NCBI RefSeq assembly: GCF_020297365.1
Contig: NZ_JAIXIG010000001.1
Span: forward strand, 1 to 64,000
Source of the DNA: Curtobacterium oceanosedimentum
Lineage (GTDB): Bacteria > Actinomycetota > Actinomycetes > Actinomycetales > Microbacteriaceae
DNA length: 64,000 nucleotides
Reading direction: 5' to 3'
The number at the start of each line of letters is the position of its first letter. Within the stretch, counting starts at the first letter, position 1. The translations under genes and the position numbers were made by a program. The notes under the pieces are model-generated. The model saw nothing but the letters and a program-made list of their open reading frames with translations, did no database searches and was not told the origin of the DNA. This document shows, piece after piece, positions 1 through 8,628 of this stretch.

Positions 1-6
1 GCGGCT

Positions 7-52
7 GACGGTGCTGGTTCGCGAACCCGACTGTTCGCGGACCAGAACCGTC
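7..52. repeat. 46-bp imperfect palindrome, copy 1
   Basis: Two 19-nt arms (7-25 and 34-52) are inverted copies of each other with two mismatches, around an 8-nt loop. A second, same-orientation copy lies at 56367-56412; the two match at roughly 70% of positions, with the arm cores GGTTCG and GACC/AACC kept. Finding it twice, 56 kb apart, argues for a dispersed element or a shared protein-binding site rather than chance. Bases 53-171 show no convincing gene. Confidence 0.6.
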
Positions 53-171
53 ACCGCGCTGACGAGAACACGCCTCGGGCGGTGGCGAGCATCGAGGGCG
101 GGCGATGGAAGGCCACCAGTACGCGCGAGTGACCCGCTGCGTCCGCGGCGGCTCCAGCGCACGCAGCGCGC

Positions 172-1707
172 TCAGCGCCCCAGGGCCTCCCGGCCAGTGC
201 GGGCCTCGGCGACCGCCGGGCCGAAGTCGACGACGCGGTCGTCGATCGCGAACCGGTACCGGCCGAGCCGACGGACCTGCGGGTCGTGGCCCAGGAACGA
301 CGCGAGGTCGTCGTGTTCCGCCGGCGTGAGCCGCTGCACCGGGTCCGACGTGGAGCGGAAGCCGCACACCCGCGCGAGGTCGGCGAGCAGGGCGCGCTGG
401 TCGGCGGGCAGCGCCTCGTCGTCGGCGGTCCCGTCGCCGGCGCGGAACGAGACGACGTCGGGGTCGATCCGGTACAGCGAGTGCATCCAGATGCGTTCGA
501 GCGGGCCGATCAGGCCGTTCAGACCGCCCTCGTGGCTGGGATCGGGCACGGTGGCATCGCTCTTCCAGAACGACGCCGTGTCGGGGCCGGCACGCATCGC
601 GTCGAGGACACCGATGGACGCCAGCATCGGCGCGCCGCACCCGAGCAGGTGCACGTCGTCACCGACGACCCGGCGGATGAGCGTGATCGCGTCGCGGTAG
701 ACCTGCTCCCGGTCGCCGTCCCGGTGGCGGACGCCACGCAGTGCGGCGGCGGACAGGAAGTCGAGCTTCAGGTAGCGGAAGCCCCAGTCGACGACGGCGC
801 GGAAGACCCCCGTCAGGTGTTCCTGCACCGCCGGCAGCGTGGTGTCGAGCGCCCAGTAGTGCGTGTCCCAGTTGTACCCGGCGATGATCGGACCGCCACC
901 GTCTTCACGCTGGACGAGCCAGTCCGGGTGCTCGCGGGCGGTGCGGGAGTCGGGCAGGCAGATGAACGGCGCGAGCCAGAGCCCCGGGCGGGAGCCTCGG
1001 GCCGCGATCCGTCCCGCGATCGGCGCGAGTCCGTCGGGGAACCGGTCGTTCGGCTGCCAGTCGCCGACGATCTCCTCCCAGCCGTCGTCGACCTGGACGA
1101 CGTCGAACGGCAGGTCGCCGAGGGCCTCGACGCCGCGCTCGATGCGCTCGGCGTCGATGTCCTCGAAGAACGAGTACCAGCTGCACCAGACGGTCGACAC
1201 CGACCCGGCGTCCGGCGAGGTGCCGAAGTGGGCGGCGAGCTGCGCGGCGTAGGCGTCGAACACGGCGGACTCGTCGCCGACCCCGAGGAACCACTGCCCG
1301 CCGTCGTGCTCGGTCCGGCCCCACAGCGACGCGTCGTTCGCTCCCGCCCGCGGGACGCCGAGTCCGACGGCGCCGAGCAGCACCACCCGGCCGTCGGCCA
1401 GGGTGACCGCGACGGCGCCGTTGCCCTCGTGCCGGTCCGGGGTGTCGTTCGCGGCGTCGTCGGCGGTCACGGTCCGCTCCGGGTCACCCGAGATGCGCAG
1501 GGGTGCATCGTCGATCGGGGTCCAGCCGGTCGGCGACCACGAGGTCCAGCCGTGGCGGTGCACCTCGACGGCCGCTCCGTCGTGCTCCACGGTGAGGGGC
1601 CCGGAGGGCAGCAGCCAACCGCCCGGAACAGCGTGCGCGCCCGGGTCGTCCGGTCCGGTCCCGCGCAGGCGGACCGTCCGTCCGGTCGTCGGGGGCGTCC
1701 GGTTCAC
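172..1707 (-). CDS. GH36 alpha-galactosidase-type glycoside hydrolase
   Basis: About 511 residues from a GTG at 1707 (a GTG at 1725 is an in-frame alternative; neither has a strong ribosome site). It contains the GH-D clan TIM-barrel signatures CSWYSFFEDI, VVQVDDGWEE and YLKLDF. Asp316 in YLKLDF fits the nucleophile and Asp376 in AGPDTASFW fits the acid/base; their 60-residue spacing matches that known for GH36 enzymes. Family members hydrolyse terminal alpha-galactosides, and some act on alpha-N-acetylgalactosaminides. There is no signal peptide, so it acts in the cytoplasm on imported oligosaccharide. It lies downstream of the deoR-type gene on the same strand, beside an importer and a second alpha-galactosidase. 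It is shorter than large GH36 enzymes because the N-terminal beta-sandwich is reduced. The exact substrate is inferred. Confidence 0.85.
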   Translation of the reverse strand: MNRTPPTTGRTVRLRGTGPDDPGAHAVPGGWLLPSGPLTVEHDGAAVEVHRHGWTSWSPTGWTPIDDAPLRISGDPERTVTADDAANDTPDRHEGNGAVAVTLADGRVVLLGAVGLGVPRAGANDASLWGRTEHDGGQWFLGVGDESAVFDAYAAQLAAHFGTSPDAGSVSTVWCSWYSFFEDIDAERIERGVEALGDLPFDVVQVDDGWEEIVGDWQPNDRFPDGLAPIAGRIAARGSRPGLWLAPFICLPDSRTAREHPDWLVQREDGGGPIIAGYNWDTHYWALDTTLPAVQEHLTGVFRAVVDWGFRYLKLDFLSAAALRGVRHRDGDREQVYRDAITLIRRVVGDDVHLLGCGAPMLASIGVLDAMRAGPDTASFWKSDATVPDPSHEGGLNGLIGPLERIWMHSLYRIDPDVVSFRAGDGTADDEALPADQRALLADLARVCGFRSTSDPVQRLTPAEHDDLASFLGHDPQVRRLGRYRFAIDDRVVDFGPAVAEARTGREALGR

Positions 1708-1825
1708 GTCGTCGTCGCGGTGCACGGTCGGCAGTCTGCCGTCCACGGTCGTGGCACGACCAGTGCGGGCACGGAGGTGCGCAGTCGGTCTGCGCGGTCC
1801 GTGCACGATCGCGCCCCCGAACGGG

Positions 1826-1859
1826 CATCGCGCCCCGGAGCGTCGGGGCGCGACGACCG
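1826..1859. repeat. GC-rich hairpin element, decayed copy
   Basis: TCGCGCCCC (1828-1836) and GGGGCGCGA (1845-1853) pair around an 8-nt loop beginning GGAGC. The right arm, through GGGGCGCGACGACCG (1845-1859), is identical to that of a perfect 15-bp hairpin inside efeB at 39481-39518; the left arm here has drifted at its outer end. It sits about 75 nt downstream of the deoR-type gene and could also act as its terminator. Confidence 0.6.
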
Positions 1860-1933
1860 TGGAGGGGCGCAACCGCGACCGAGCAACCGCGCGACCGGGC
1901 CGCTGCGACCAGGCGCCCGGCGCGGGACCGGCG

Positions 1934-2773
1934 TCAGCGGGGCTCGGGGGAGCGGTTCGCGACGACGTGCACCCGCACGCCCAGGTCCGCGATGCGGCCG
2001 AGCTCGGCGGGGTCCGCGCCGTCGTCGGTGACCAGGTCGTGCACGCCGCGCATCCCGACCACGGGCGCGAGCGTCGTCCGCCCGATCTTCGACGAGTCGG
2101 CGACGACGATCGTGCGCTGGGCGTTGCGGAGCATCGCGGCGTTCGTCCTGGCCTCGGTCTCGTCGTGCGTGGTGGCACCGCCGGCGGCGCTCACCCCGTC
2201 CATCCCGACGAAGGCGGCGCCGACGTTCATCGCCGCGAACGCGTTCTCGGCCAGGACGCCGACGAGTTCGAACGAGTGCGGCCGGATCGTGCCGCCGGTC
2301 ATGACGACGCGCAGGTTCGGCCGCGCCCCGATCTCGCCGGCGGTGGTCAGGGAGTTCGTGACGATCGTGAGCCCGCTGCGGAACACCAGGGACCGTGCGA
2401 CCGTCGCCGCGGTGGTGCCGCCGCCGATCGCCACCGCCAAGGGGCCGTCCGGCAGGAGCGCGGCGGCGGCTCGCCCGATGCGCTGCTTCACCCCGCGCGA
2501 CCGGCCCTCACGCAGCCGGACGGGGATCTCGGACGTCGGGACCGCGATCCGCGCACCCCCGTGCGTGCGGGCCAGCAGTCCCTGCTGCTCGAGGTCGGCG
2601 AGGTCCCGCCGGGCGGTCGCCGCGGAGACCCCGAGGGTGTCGACGAGTTCCTGCAGCGACACCGCACCCTGCTCGGACAGGAGTTCGAGCATCGCGAGCA
2701 TGCGCCGGGACCGCTTGCCCGAGCCGGACGCGGGCGAGGTCTGGCCGAGGGCGGTGGAGCGGTCGTCGATCAC
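1934..2773 (-). CDS. DeoR/GlpR-family transcriptional regulator
   Basis: 279 residues from a GTG start. An N-terminal winged helix-turn-helix (about 37-75, GAVSLQELVDTLGVSAATAR) is followed by the sugar-phosphate-binding DeoR C-terminal domain, with the family signature DSSKIGRTTL near residue 228. DeoR proteins usually repress sugar catabolism and respond to a phosphorylated intermediate. It is divergent from the GH4/ABC/AgaS/kinase operon starting at 2858, and the GH36 gene lies downstream on the same strand, so it is the likely local regulator. The kinase and isomerase at the far end of the operon would produce the kind of sugar phosphate such proteins sense. The ligand is not known. Confidence 0.9.
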   Translation of the reverse strand: MIDDRSTALGQTSPASGSGKRSRRMLAMLELLSEQGAVSLQELVDTLGVSAATARRDLADLEQQGLLARTHGGARIAVPTSEIPVRLREGRSRGVKQRIGRAAAALLPDGPLAVAIGGGTTAATVARSLVFRSGLTIVTNSLTTAGEIGARPNLRVVMTGGTIRPHSFELVGVLAENAFAAMNVGAAFVGMDGVSAAGGATTHDETEARTNAAMLRNAQRTIVVADSSKIGRTTLAPVVGMRGVHDLVTDDGADPAELGRIADLGVRVHVVANRSPEPR

Positions 2774-2790
2774 GATGGCGATCGTAGCGG

Positions 2791-2857
2791 TCAGTCATTC
2801 TGATCGTTTCGCTCGGAATGTTGGCCGGACGATCGATCCGCAGCATCATTCCTGAGC
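2791..2857. promoter_or_regulatory. Divergent promoter region with candidate DeoR operator
   Basis: The region between the deoR-type gene and the GH4 gene holds the inverted repeat CATTC (2796-2800) / GAATG (2816-2820), with GATCGTTTCGCTCG between the half-sites. A second CATTCC lies just before the GH4 start (about 2847-2852). Position and symmetry fit a repressor site serving both directions. The assignment to the DeoR protein is inference. Confidence 0.4.
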
Positions 2858-4174
2858 ATGACCCGTGTTGCGTTCATCGGTGCCGGCAGTGTCGTCTTCA
2901 CCCGACAGCTGCTCGCCGACCTCCTCGGCTTCGAGGACCTGCCCCAGCTCGACCTCCGACTCCACGACGTCGACGAGCGCCGTCTCGCCGTCGCCGAGGG
3001 CACCGCCCACCAGGTGAGCGAGCGCCTCGGCCGCCCCCTGCAGGTGACGGCGACGACCGACCGGCGTCGCGCCCTCGCCGACGTCGACTTCGTCGTGAAC
3101 ATGGTGCAGATCGGTGGGGTGGACGCCACGCGCCTCGACCTCGAGATCCCGGCCCGGCACGGCCTGCAGCAGACGATCGGTGACACCACCGGCGTCGGCG
3201 GCGTCTTCCGTGCGCTGCGGACCTTCCCGTTCCTGACCGGCCTGCTCGAGGACATGCGGGCCGTGGCCCCCGGCGCGGTGCTGCTGAACTACACGAACCC
3301 GATGGCGATGAACGTCTGGTGGGCGAACGTCGTGGCACCGGACATCACGACCATGGGGCTGTGCCACAGCGTCTACTGGACGGCGAACGACCTCGCCGAA
3401 CTGGTCGGCCTGCACGTCGACGACACCCGGTTCCGGGCCGCCGGCGTCAACCACCAGGCATGGCTCCTCGACTGGACCCACGACGGCCAGGACCTGTACC
3501 CGCGACTGCGCGAGCGCATCCGGCAGGACCCCGAGCTCGAACGCCGGGTGCGCGTCGAGGTGTTCCGCCGCATCGGCTTCTACCCGACCGAGACGAGCGA
3601 GCACTCGTCGGAGTACCTGCCGTGGTTCCTGCGGTCCGCCGAGCAGATCGAGCGGTTCCGGCTGCAGCCGCTGGAGTACGTCGGGATCTCCGAGGAGAAC
3701 CTCGCCGAGTTCGCGGCCGCCGAGCGCGCCCTGGCGAACGGCGAGCCGCTCGAACTCGAGCAGGGGGCCGCGGAGTACGCCCCGCAGGTGATCCACTCCC
3801 TGGTCACCGGCACCGAGCGCGAGATCCACGCCAACGTCGTCAACGACGGACTCATCGACAACCTGCCGGCCGGGTGCGTGGTCGAGGTCCCGACGAGCGT
3901 CGGCGCCGGCGGTGTCGTACCGCAGCCGATGGGCTCGCTGCCGACGGCGGCGGCGGCGCTGAACCGCTCGTACGTGTCGGTGAACGAACTCACGATCCGT
4001 GCCGCGCGCGACGGCGACCCGCTGGCCGTCCGCCAGGCCGTGCTCGTCGACCCGAACGCGTCGTCCACGCTCACCCCCGCGCAGATCTGGGACCTGTGCA
4101 ACGAGCTCGTCGCGGCCCACGGCGACCTGCTGCCGGAGCCGCTCCGCGTGCAGCTCGACCCGGCCGCGATCTGA
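2858..4174 (+). CDS. melA: GH4 alpha-galactosidase (MelA type)
   Basis: 438 residues. GH4 enzymes cleave glycosides by an NAD- and metal-dependent oxidation/elimination route. The N-terminal Rossmann motif is FIGAGS (6-11). Other GH4 signatures are NYTNP (144-148), GLCH with Cys169 and His170, and GVNHQ with His199, which form the metal/active-site set. GLCHSVYW and NYTNPMAMN fit the alpha-galactosidase branch better than the 6-phospho-glucosidase branch. It is first in the operon, with only a short gap to the ABC binding-protein gene. A cytoplasmic GH4 enzyme beside a GH36 enzyme gives two mechanistically different alpha-galactosidases in one locus, perhaps for different linkages. Confidence 0.9.
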   Translation: MTRVAFIGAGSVVFTRQLLADLLGFEDLPQLDLRLHDVDERRLAVAEGTAHQVSERLGRPLQVTATTDRRRALADVDFVVNMVQIGGVDATRLDLEIPARHGLQQTIGDTTGVGGVFRALRTFPFLTGLLEDMRAVAPGAVLLNYTNPMAMNVWWANVVAPDITTMGLCHSVYWTANDLAELVGLHVDDTRFRAAGVNHQAWLLDWTHDGQDLYPRLRERIRQDPELERRVRVEVFRRIGFYPTETSEHSSEYLPWFLRSAEQIERFRLQPLEYVGISEENLAEFAAAERALANGEPLELEQGAAEYAPQVIHSLVTGTEREIHANVVNDGLIDNLPAGCVVEVPTSVGAGGVVPQPMGSLPTAAAALNRSYVSVNELTIRAARDGDPLAVRQAVLVDPNASSTLTPAQIWDLCNELVAAHGDLLPEPLRVQLDPAAI

Positions 4175-4220
4175 TCCGCTCCCGAGCGACCACCCGACAC
4201 TGACGACGAAGGAGTCCCCA

Positions 4221-5567
4221 GTGACCCGAACACGAACCCGCGCGACCCCGGCCCGGTCCGGCCGTCGCCGCCGTGCCCGCTGGACCGCGGCGGCGGCCGT
4301 CCTGGCGGTGACGGCCTCGGCCCTCGCCGGCTGCGCCACCCAGGGCGCCACGGAACTCGACACCGACGCCCCCGTGCGCCTGACCATGTGGTCGGGGCAG
4401 AGCGACGAGGCCGAGAAGCTGCTGCAGCGACTCGTCGACGAGTACGAGGACGACCACCCCAACGTGACGATCGACATGTCACCAGGGGCGTCGTCGACGG
4501 ACGAACTGCTGCAGAAGCTCGCGGCCTCGTTCGCCGGGAACGACTCGCCGGACATCTCGTACACGTTCGGCTCGTGGGCGAGCCAGCTCGAGCGCTCGGA
4601 CCGCACGCTCGACCTGCGGGACACCGTCGCCGAGCCGGAGGTCGCGTGGGACGAGTTCACCCAGGCGGCGCGCGACACCGCCCAGCCGACCGGCGGCAAG
4701 GTCATCGGGTTCCCCGCGGTGGTGGACAACATCTCGCTGCTCTACAACACGACGGTGTTCGACCGCGCGGGCGTCGCGTACCCGACGGCCGACTGGACGT
4801 GGGAGGACTTCCGGGAGGCCGCGGAGCAGCTCACCGACGAGGACAGCAACACCTTCGGGTACGGCTACTCGGTGTCCGGCAGCGAGGAGACGACCTGGCA
4901 GATGTGGCCGCACCTGTGGCAGAACGGCGGCGAGATCCTGAGCGCCGACGGCAAGCACGCGGCGTTCGACTCCGAGGCCGGCGTCGAGGCGCTCTCGTTC
5001 CTGCGCGACATGGCCGTCGAGGACGAGAGCGTGTACCTCGACCAGACGGACACGAAGTTCGCGCAGCTGTTCGAGAGCGACCGCATCGGCATGATCACCT
5101 CGGGCCCGTGGGAGCTGTCCGCCCTGAAGACCGCGGGGACCTCGTACGGGGTCGTGCAGCTGCCGGGCACCGACGGCGACCACCAGACGGTGTCCGGCCC
5201 GGACCTGTGGACCCTGTTCGACAACAAGGACGTCAACCGTGCCTACTGGGCGACGGACTTCACCAAGTGGTTGACGGCGAAGGAGCAGGACGAGCGCTTC
5301 AACGTCGCGGTCGGCAACCTGCCGCTGCGCTCGAGCGAGGCGTCGAGCCCGGCGTTCCGGAAGCAGGCGAAGGCGCTCCCGGGCCTCGACGTCATGCAGG
5401 AGAACTCCGCGAACGCGAAGCAGACCCGCCCGACCGTCCCCGGCTACAACGGCCTGTCCGAGGCCTTCGGCAACGCGGTCGCGCACGTGCTGCAGGGCGA
5501 GGGCGACCCGAAGACCGCACTCCGGCAGGCGAGCGACGCCGCCGACAAGGCACTCCGCCAAGGCTAG
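4221..5567 (+). CDS. ABC sugar importer, substrate-binding lipoprotein
   Basis: 448 residues from a GTG preceded by GGAG at 4211-4214. The start gives an Arg-rich n-region, a hydrophobic stretch and a lipobox LAGC with lipidated Cys38. The mature part is a CUT1-family extracellular solute-binding protein (LTMWSGQSDEAEKL..., PTVPGYNGLSEAF near the end). It should sit on the outer face of the membrane and deliver an oligosaccharide to the two permeases that follow. No ATPase gene is present, as is common for CUT1 systems served by a shared MsiK-type ATPase elsewhere. Confidence 0.9.
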   Translation: MTRTRTRATPARSGRRRRARWTAAAAVLAVTASALAGCATQGATELDTDAPVRLTMWSGQSDEAEKLLQRLVDEYEDDHPNVTIDMSPGASSTDELLQKLAASFAGNDSPDISYTFGSWASQLERSDRTLDLRDTVAEPEVAWDEFTQAARDTAQPTGGKVIGFPAVVDNISLLYNTTVFDRAGVAYPTADWTWEDFREAAEQLTDEDSNTFGYGYSVSGSEETTWQMWPHLWQNGGEILSADGKHAAFDSEAGVEALSFLRDMAVEDESVYLDQTDTKFAQLFESDRIGMITSGPWELSALKTAGTSYGVVQLPGTDGDHQTVSGPDLWTLFDNKDVNRAYWATDFTKWLTAKEQDERFNVAVGNLPLRSSEASSPAFRKQAKALPGLDVMQENSANAKQTRPTVPGYNGLSEAFGNAVAHVLQGEGDPKTALRQASDAADKALRQG

Positions 5568-5575
5568 GAGCCCCC

Positions 5576-6532
5576 ATGACCACCTTCGCACTCCGCCCCG
5601 CCGAGCACGCGGACCACCCGGACGACCCCGAGCGGCCCCGCCGCCGTCGTCGATCCGCCGCGGCCGTCCGCGAGGGCCTGGCCGGCTGGGGCTTCGTCGC
5701 CCCCGCACTCGTCGTCGTGCTCGGGCTCACCCTGTTCCCCGGCGCCTGGGCACTCGTCCTGTCGTTCCAGAGCTGGGACGGGTTCAGCCCCGCGACCTTC
5801 GTGGGCGGGCAGAACTACGCCGACCTGGTGACCGACGACGGCGTCCGCGCGGCGGTCGTGCACACCGTGCTCTACACGGTGCTGTTCGTGCCCGCCTCGC
5901 TGCTGCTCGGTCTCGCCCTGGCGGTCGCCCTGAACCGGCGGATCCGCTTCATCGGGCTGTACCGCACGGCGATCTTCGTGCCCTTCGTCGCGTCCGCCGC
6001 GGCCACCGGCATCCTGACGACCTACCTGTTCAGCCCGCAGTTCGGCATCGTGAACAACGTGCTGCGGGTCCTGCACCTGCCGCAGCAGGGCTGGCTGGAG
6101 GACCGGAGCGAGGCGATGCTCGTCATCGTCATCATGTCGCTCTGGGGGCAGGCGGCCTTCACGACGGTGATCTACCTGGCGGCGCTGCAGGACGTCCCCG
6201 CCGACGTGATCGAGGCCGCCCGCATCGACGGCGCGAACGCCTGGCAGACCTTCTGGCGCGTCGTGTGGCCGCACCTGGCCCCGGTCACGGCGTTCGTCGC
6301 GATCTACCAGACGCTGCAGGCGGTGCAGCTGTTCGACCTCGTGTACGCCACCACGCGCGGCGGCCCGCTCGACGCCACGCAGACCATCGTCTACTACCTA
6401 TGGAAGACCGCGTTCCAGAACCTGCAGTTCGGGTACGGGTCGGCGATCGCCTACGGCATGTTCTTCGTCACCCTCGTCGCCACCGTCGTCGTCACGCTCG
6501 TGCAGCGGCGCGCGGGAAGGAGCTCGCTCTGA
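5576..6532 (+). CDS. ABC sugar importer permease, MalF-like
   Basis: 318 residues. The ATG lies 8 nt after the binding-protein stop, with the ribosome site in the stop region (AGGAG, 5566-5570). About six membrane segments follow a basic cytoplasmic tail. The EAA coupling loop EAARIDGANAWQTFWRVVWP near residue 215 docks the ATPase. The closing motif NLQFGYGSAIAYG is typical of CUT1 permeases. Its stop overlaps the next start, so the two permeases are translationally coupled. Confidence 0.92.
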   Translation: MTTFALRPAEHADHPDDPERPRRRRRSAAAVREGLAGWGFVAPALVVVLGLTLFPGAWALVLSFQSWDGFSPATFVGGQNYADLVTDDGVRAAVVHTVLYTVLFVPASLLLGLALAVALNRRIRFIGLYRTAIFVPFVASAAATGILTTYLFSPQFGIVNNVLRVLHLPQQGWLEDRSEAMLVIVIMSLWGQAAFTTVIYLAALQDVPADVIEAARIDGANAWQTFWRVVWPHLAPVTAFVAIYQTLQAVQLFDLVYATTRGGPLDATQTIVYYLWKTAFQNLQFGYGSAIAYGMFFVTLVATVVVTLVQRRAGRSSL

Positions 6533-7434
6533 TGTCCACCGAGACCCAGGTCCTCGAGTCCCCGTCCCGCGTGCGGGTCGGTGCCGCGTCCCGCCCGACC
6601 GGGGCCGTCCGACGCCGTCGCCGCCTGCCGTTCAGCCCGTGGCACCTGCTCCTGCTGCCGGTGTCCGTCCTGTTCCTGCTGCCGTTCGTCGAGATGTTCC
6701 TCACGTCGATCGAACCGGCGTCGGAGATCAACAAGTTCCCGCCGTCGTTCTTCCCGACGCAGTTCACCCTGGGCGGATACGCCCGGCTGTTCGCCGACTC
6801 GGACATCCTGCACTGGCTGCTCAACACCGTCATCGTCTCGTCGTCGGCGATCGTGTCGCACCTGGTGCTGTGCTCCCTGGCCGGCTACGGCTTCGCACGG
6901 TTGCGGTTCCCGGGCCGCACCCTCGGGTTCCTCGCCGTCCTGGCGACGATCATGATCCCGTCGCAGCTGCTGATGATCCCGACGTACGTGATGTTCGCCC
7001 GGCTGCACCTGGTCGACCACCTCGGCGCCGCCATCGTGCCCTGGCTCGCCTCGGCCTTCGGCATCTTCCTCATGCGCCAGTTCTTCCTGTCGCTGCCGGC
7101 CGAGCTCGAGGAGGCCGGCATGATCGACGGCTGCAACCGGCTGCAGGTGTTCTTCCGCATCGTGCTGCCGCTCGCCAGGCCCGCCCTGGCGACGCTGGCG
7201 ATCTTCACCCTGCTCGGTTCGTGGAACGACCTGGTGTGGCCGCTCGTCGCGATCAACGACGACGACGCCTTCACGCTGCAGCTCGGCCTGACCAACTTCC
7301 AGGGGTTCCGTCGAACCGACTGGTCGTTGCTCATGGCGGGGAACGTGGTCGCCACGCTCCCGCTCATCCTGCTGTTCCTGGTCGCCCAGAAGCAGTTCGT
7401 CGCGACGATGGCGTCGGCGGGCCTCAAGGGCTGA
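6532..7434 (+). CDS. ABC sugar importer permease, MalG-like
   Basis: 300 residues; the ATG overlaps the previous TGA (TGATG). Six membrane helices and the EAA loop EEAGMIDGCNRLQVFFRIVL near residue 197 identify the second CUT1 permease. The end KQFVATMASAGLKG is the usual C-terminus of MalG relatives. It forms the membrane channel with the MalF-like partner. Transport specificity is inferred from the neighbouring alpha-galactosidases and aminosugar enzymes. Confidence 0.92.
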   Translation: MSTETQVLESPSRVRVGAASRPTGAVRRRRRLPFSPWHLLLLPVSVLFLLPFVEMFLTSIEPASEINKFPPSFFPTQFTLGGYARLFADSDILHWLLNTVIVSSSAIVSHLVLCSLAGYGFARLRFPGRTLGFLAVLATIMIPSQLLMIPTYVMFARLHLVDHLGAAIVPWLASAFGIFLMRQFFLSLPAELEEAGMIDGCNRLQVFFRIVLPLARPALATLAIFTLLGSWNDLVWPLVAINDDDAFTLQLGLTNFQGFRRTDWSLLMAGNVVATLPLILLFLVAQKQFVATMASAGLKG

Positions 7435-7476
7435 CCGCCCACCCGCGTCCCCGTCGCACCCCCGGAAAGGAACACC

Positions 7477-8628
7477 GTGACCACCGACGTCACCACCCCC
7501 GCAAGCGCCACCCTCGGCGAGATCCACCAGCAGCCCCGGGCCTGGCGTGACCTCGCCGTGCTCCTCGACCAGGCACGGGAGCCGCTCGACGCCTTCCTCG
7601 GTCGAGCGCTCGAGGACCCCCGCACCCGCGTCGTGCTGACCGGTGCCGGTACCTCGGCGTTCGTCGGCCGCATCGTCGCCGAGTCGCTGCGCGGTCGCCT
7701 GCACCGGCGGTTCGACGCCGTGTCGAGCACCGACCTCGTCGCGGCGCCCCGCACGGTGCTCGCCGAGGGCGTCCCCGTGCTGCTCGTCTCGTTCGCACGG
7801 TCGGGCAACAGCCCCGAGAGCATCGCCGCGACGGAACTCGTCGACGCGCTCGCCCCCACCGCCCACCACCTGGTCGTGACCTGCGACCCGACGGGTGCGC
7901 TGGCCGTCGGGCACGGGGACCGCGAGGACTCCTTCGTGCTGACGATGCCGCCGCAGACGAACGACACCGGCTTCGCGATGACGTCGAGCTTCTCGAGCAT
8001 GCTGCTCGCCGCCCTGCTGGCCTTCGTGCCGACGGACGCCGCGGCGCTCGACCGCATCGTGGCGTCGGGGGAGCGGGCGCTCGCCGCCGAGGACGGCCTC
8101 GACCGGATCCTCGACCGCGCACCGCGCCGCATGGTGTTCCTGGGCGGGGGTGCGCTCGCCGGGCTCGCCGAGGAGTGCGCGCTGAAGACGCTGGAGCTGA
8201 CCGCGGGCACGGTCGCGGCGTTCCACGACACCCCGCTCGGCTTCCGGCACGGTCCGAAGGCGGTGCTCGACGACGAGACCGTGGTGGTCGTGCTGCGATC
8301 GGCGGACCCGCGGGTGCGGCGGTACGACGACGACATCGTCCGCGAGATCCGCTCGGACCGCCCCGACCAGGTCGTCGTGGTCGGCGCGGACGCCGACCAG
8401 CAGGGGGCCGGGGGCCTCGACCTCGTCATCCCCGAGGCCGAGGGACTCGACGACGGCCTGCGCGCCGTCGGGCTCGTCGCCGTCGCGCAGCTGCTCGCGC
8501 TGCACGCCTCGGTGCGGCTCGGCTGCACCCCGGACAACCCGTTCCCGGACGGGTCGGTCAACCGTGTCGTCCGCGGCGTCACCATCCACCCGCTCGACGC
8601 GACGGACGCGGGAGCGGGACGGGCATGA
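7477..8628 (+). CDS. agaS: SIS-domain aminosugar isomerase/deaminase, AgaS-like
   Basis: 383 residues from a GTG with AAAGGA (7466-7471) upstream. Two SIS (sugar isomerase) domains are visible: the first carries VVLTGAGTSAFVG and SFARSGNSPES, the second GFRHGPKAVLDDE, which is characteristic of AgaS and related glutamine-amidotransferase-free isomerases. In characterised aga pathways AgaS converts galactosamine-6-phosphate to tagatose-6-phosphate with release of ammonia. The next gene, a sugar kinase, overlaps it. This makes an amino sugar a likely product of the imported substrate. No deacetylase or tagatose-bisphosphate aldolase lies nearby, so the rest of the pathway must be elsewhere. Confidence 0.78.
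   Translation: MTTDVTTPASATLGEIHQQPRAWRDLAVLLDQAREPLDAFLGRALEDPRTRVVLTGAGTSAFVGRIVAESLRGRLHRRFDAVSSTDLVAAPRTVLAEGVPVLLVSFARSGNSPESIAATELVDALAPTAHHLVVTCDPTGALAVGHGDREDSFVLTMPPQTNDTGFAMTSSFSSMLLAALLAFVPTDAAALDRIVASGERALAAEDGLDRILDRAPRRMVFLGGGALAGLAEECALKTLELTAGTVAAFHDTPLGFRHGPKAVLDDETVVVVLRSADPRVRRYDDDIVREIRSDRPDQVVVVGADADQQGAGGLDLVIPEAEGLDDGLRAVGLVAVAQLLALHASVRLGCTPDNPFPDGSVNRVVRGVTIHPLDATDAGAGRA

Noticed and set aside
172-2178. Long minus-strand open frame running from the GH36 gene back through the deoR-type gene's end, which could be read as a 668-residue protein.
   Set aside because: The first 157 residues are Arg/Pro/Ser-rich out-of-frame sequence overlapping the DeoR protein; GH36 similarity begins only near the GTG at 1707.
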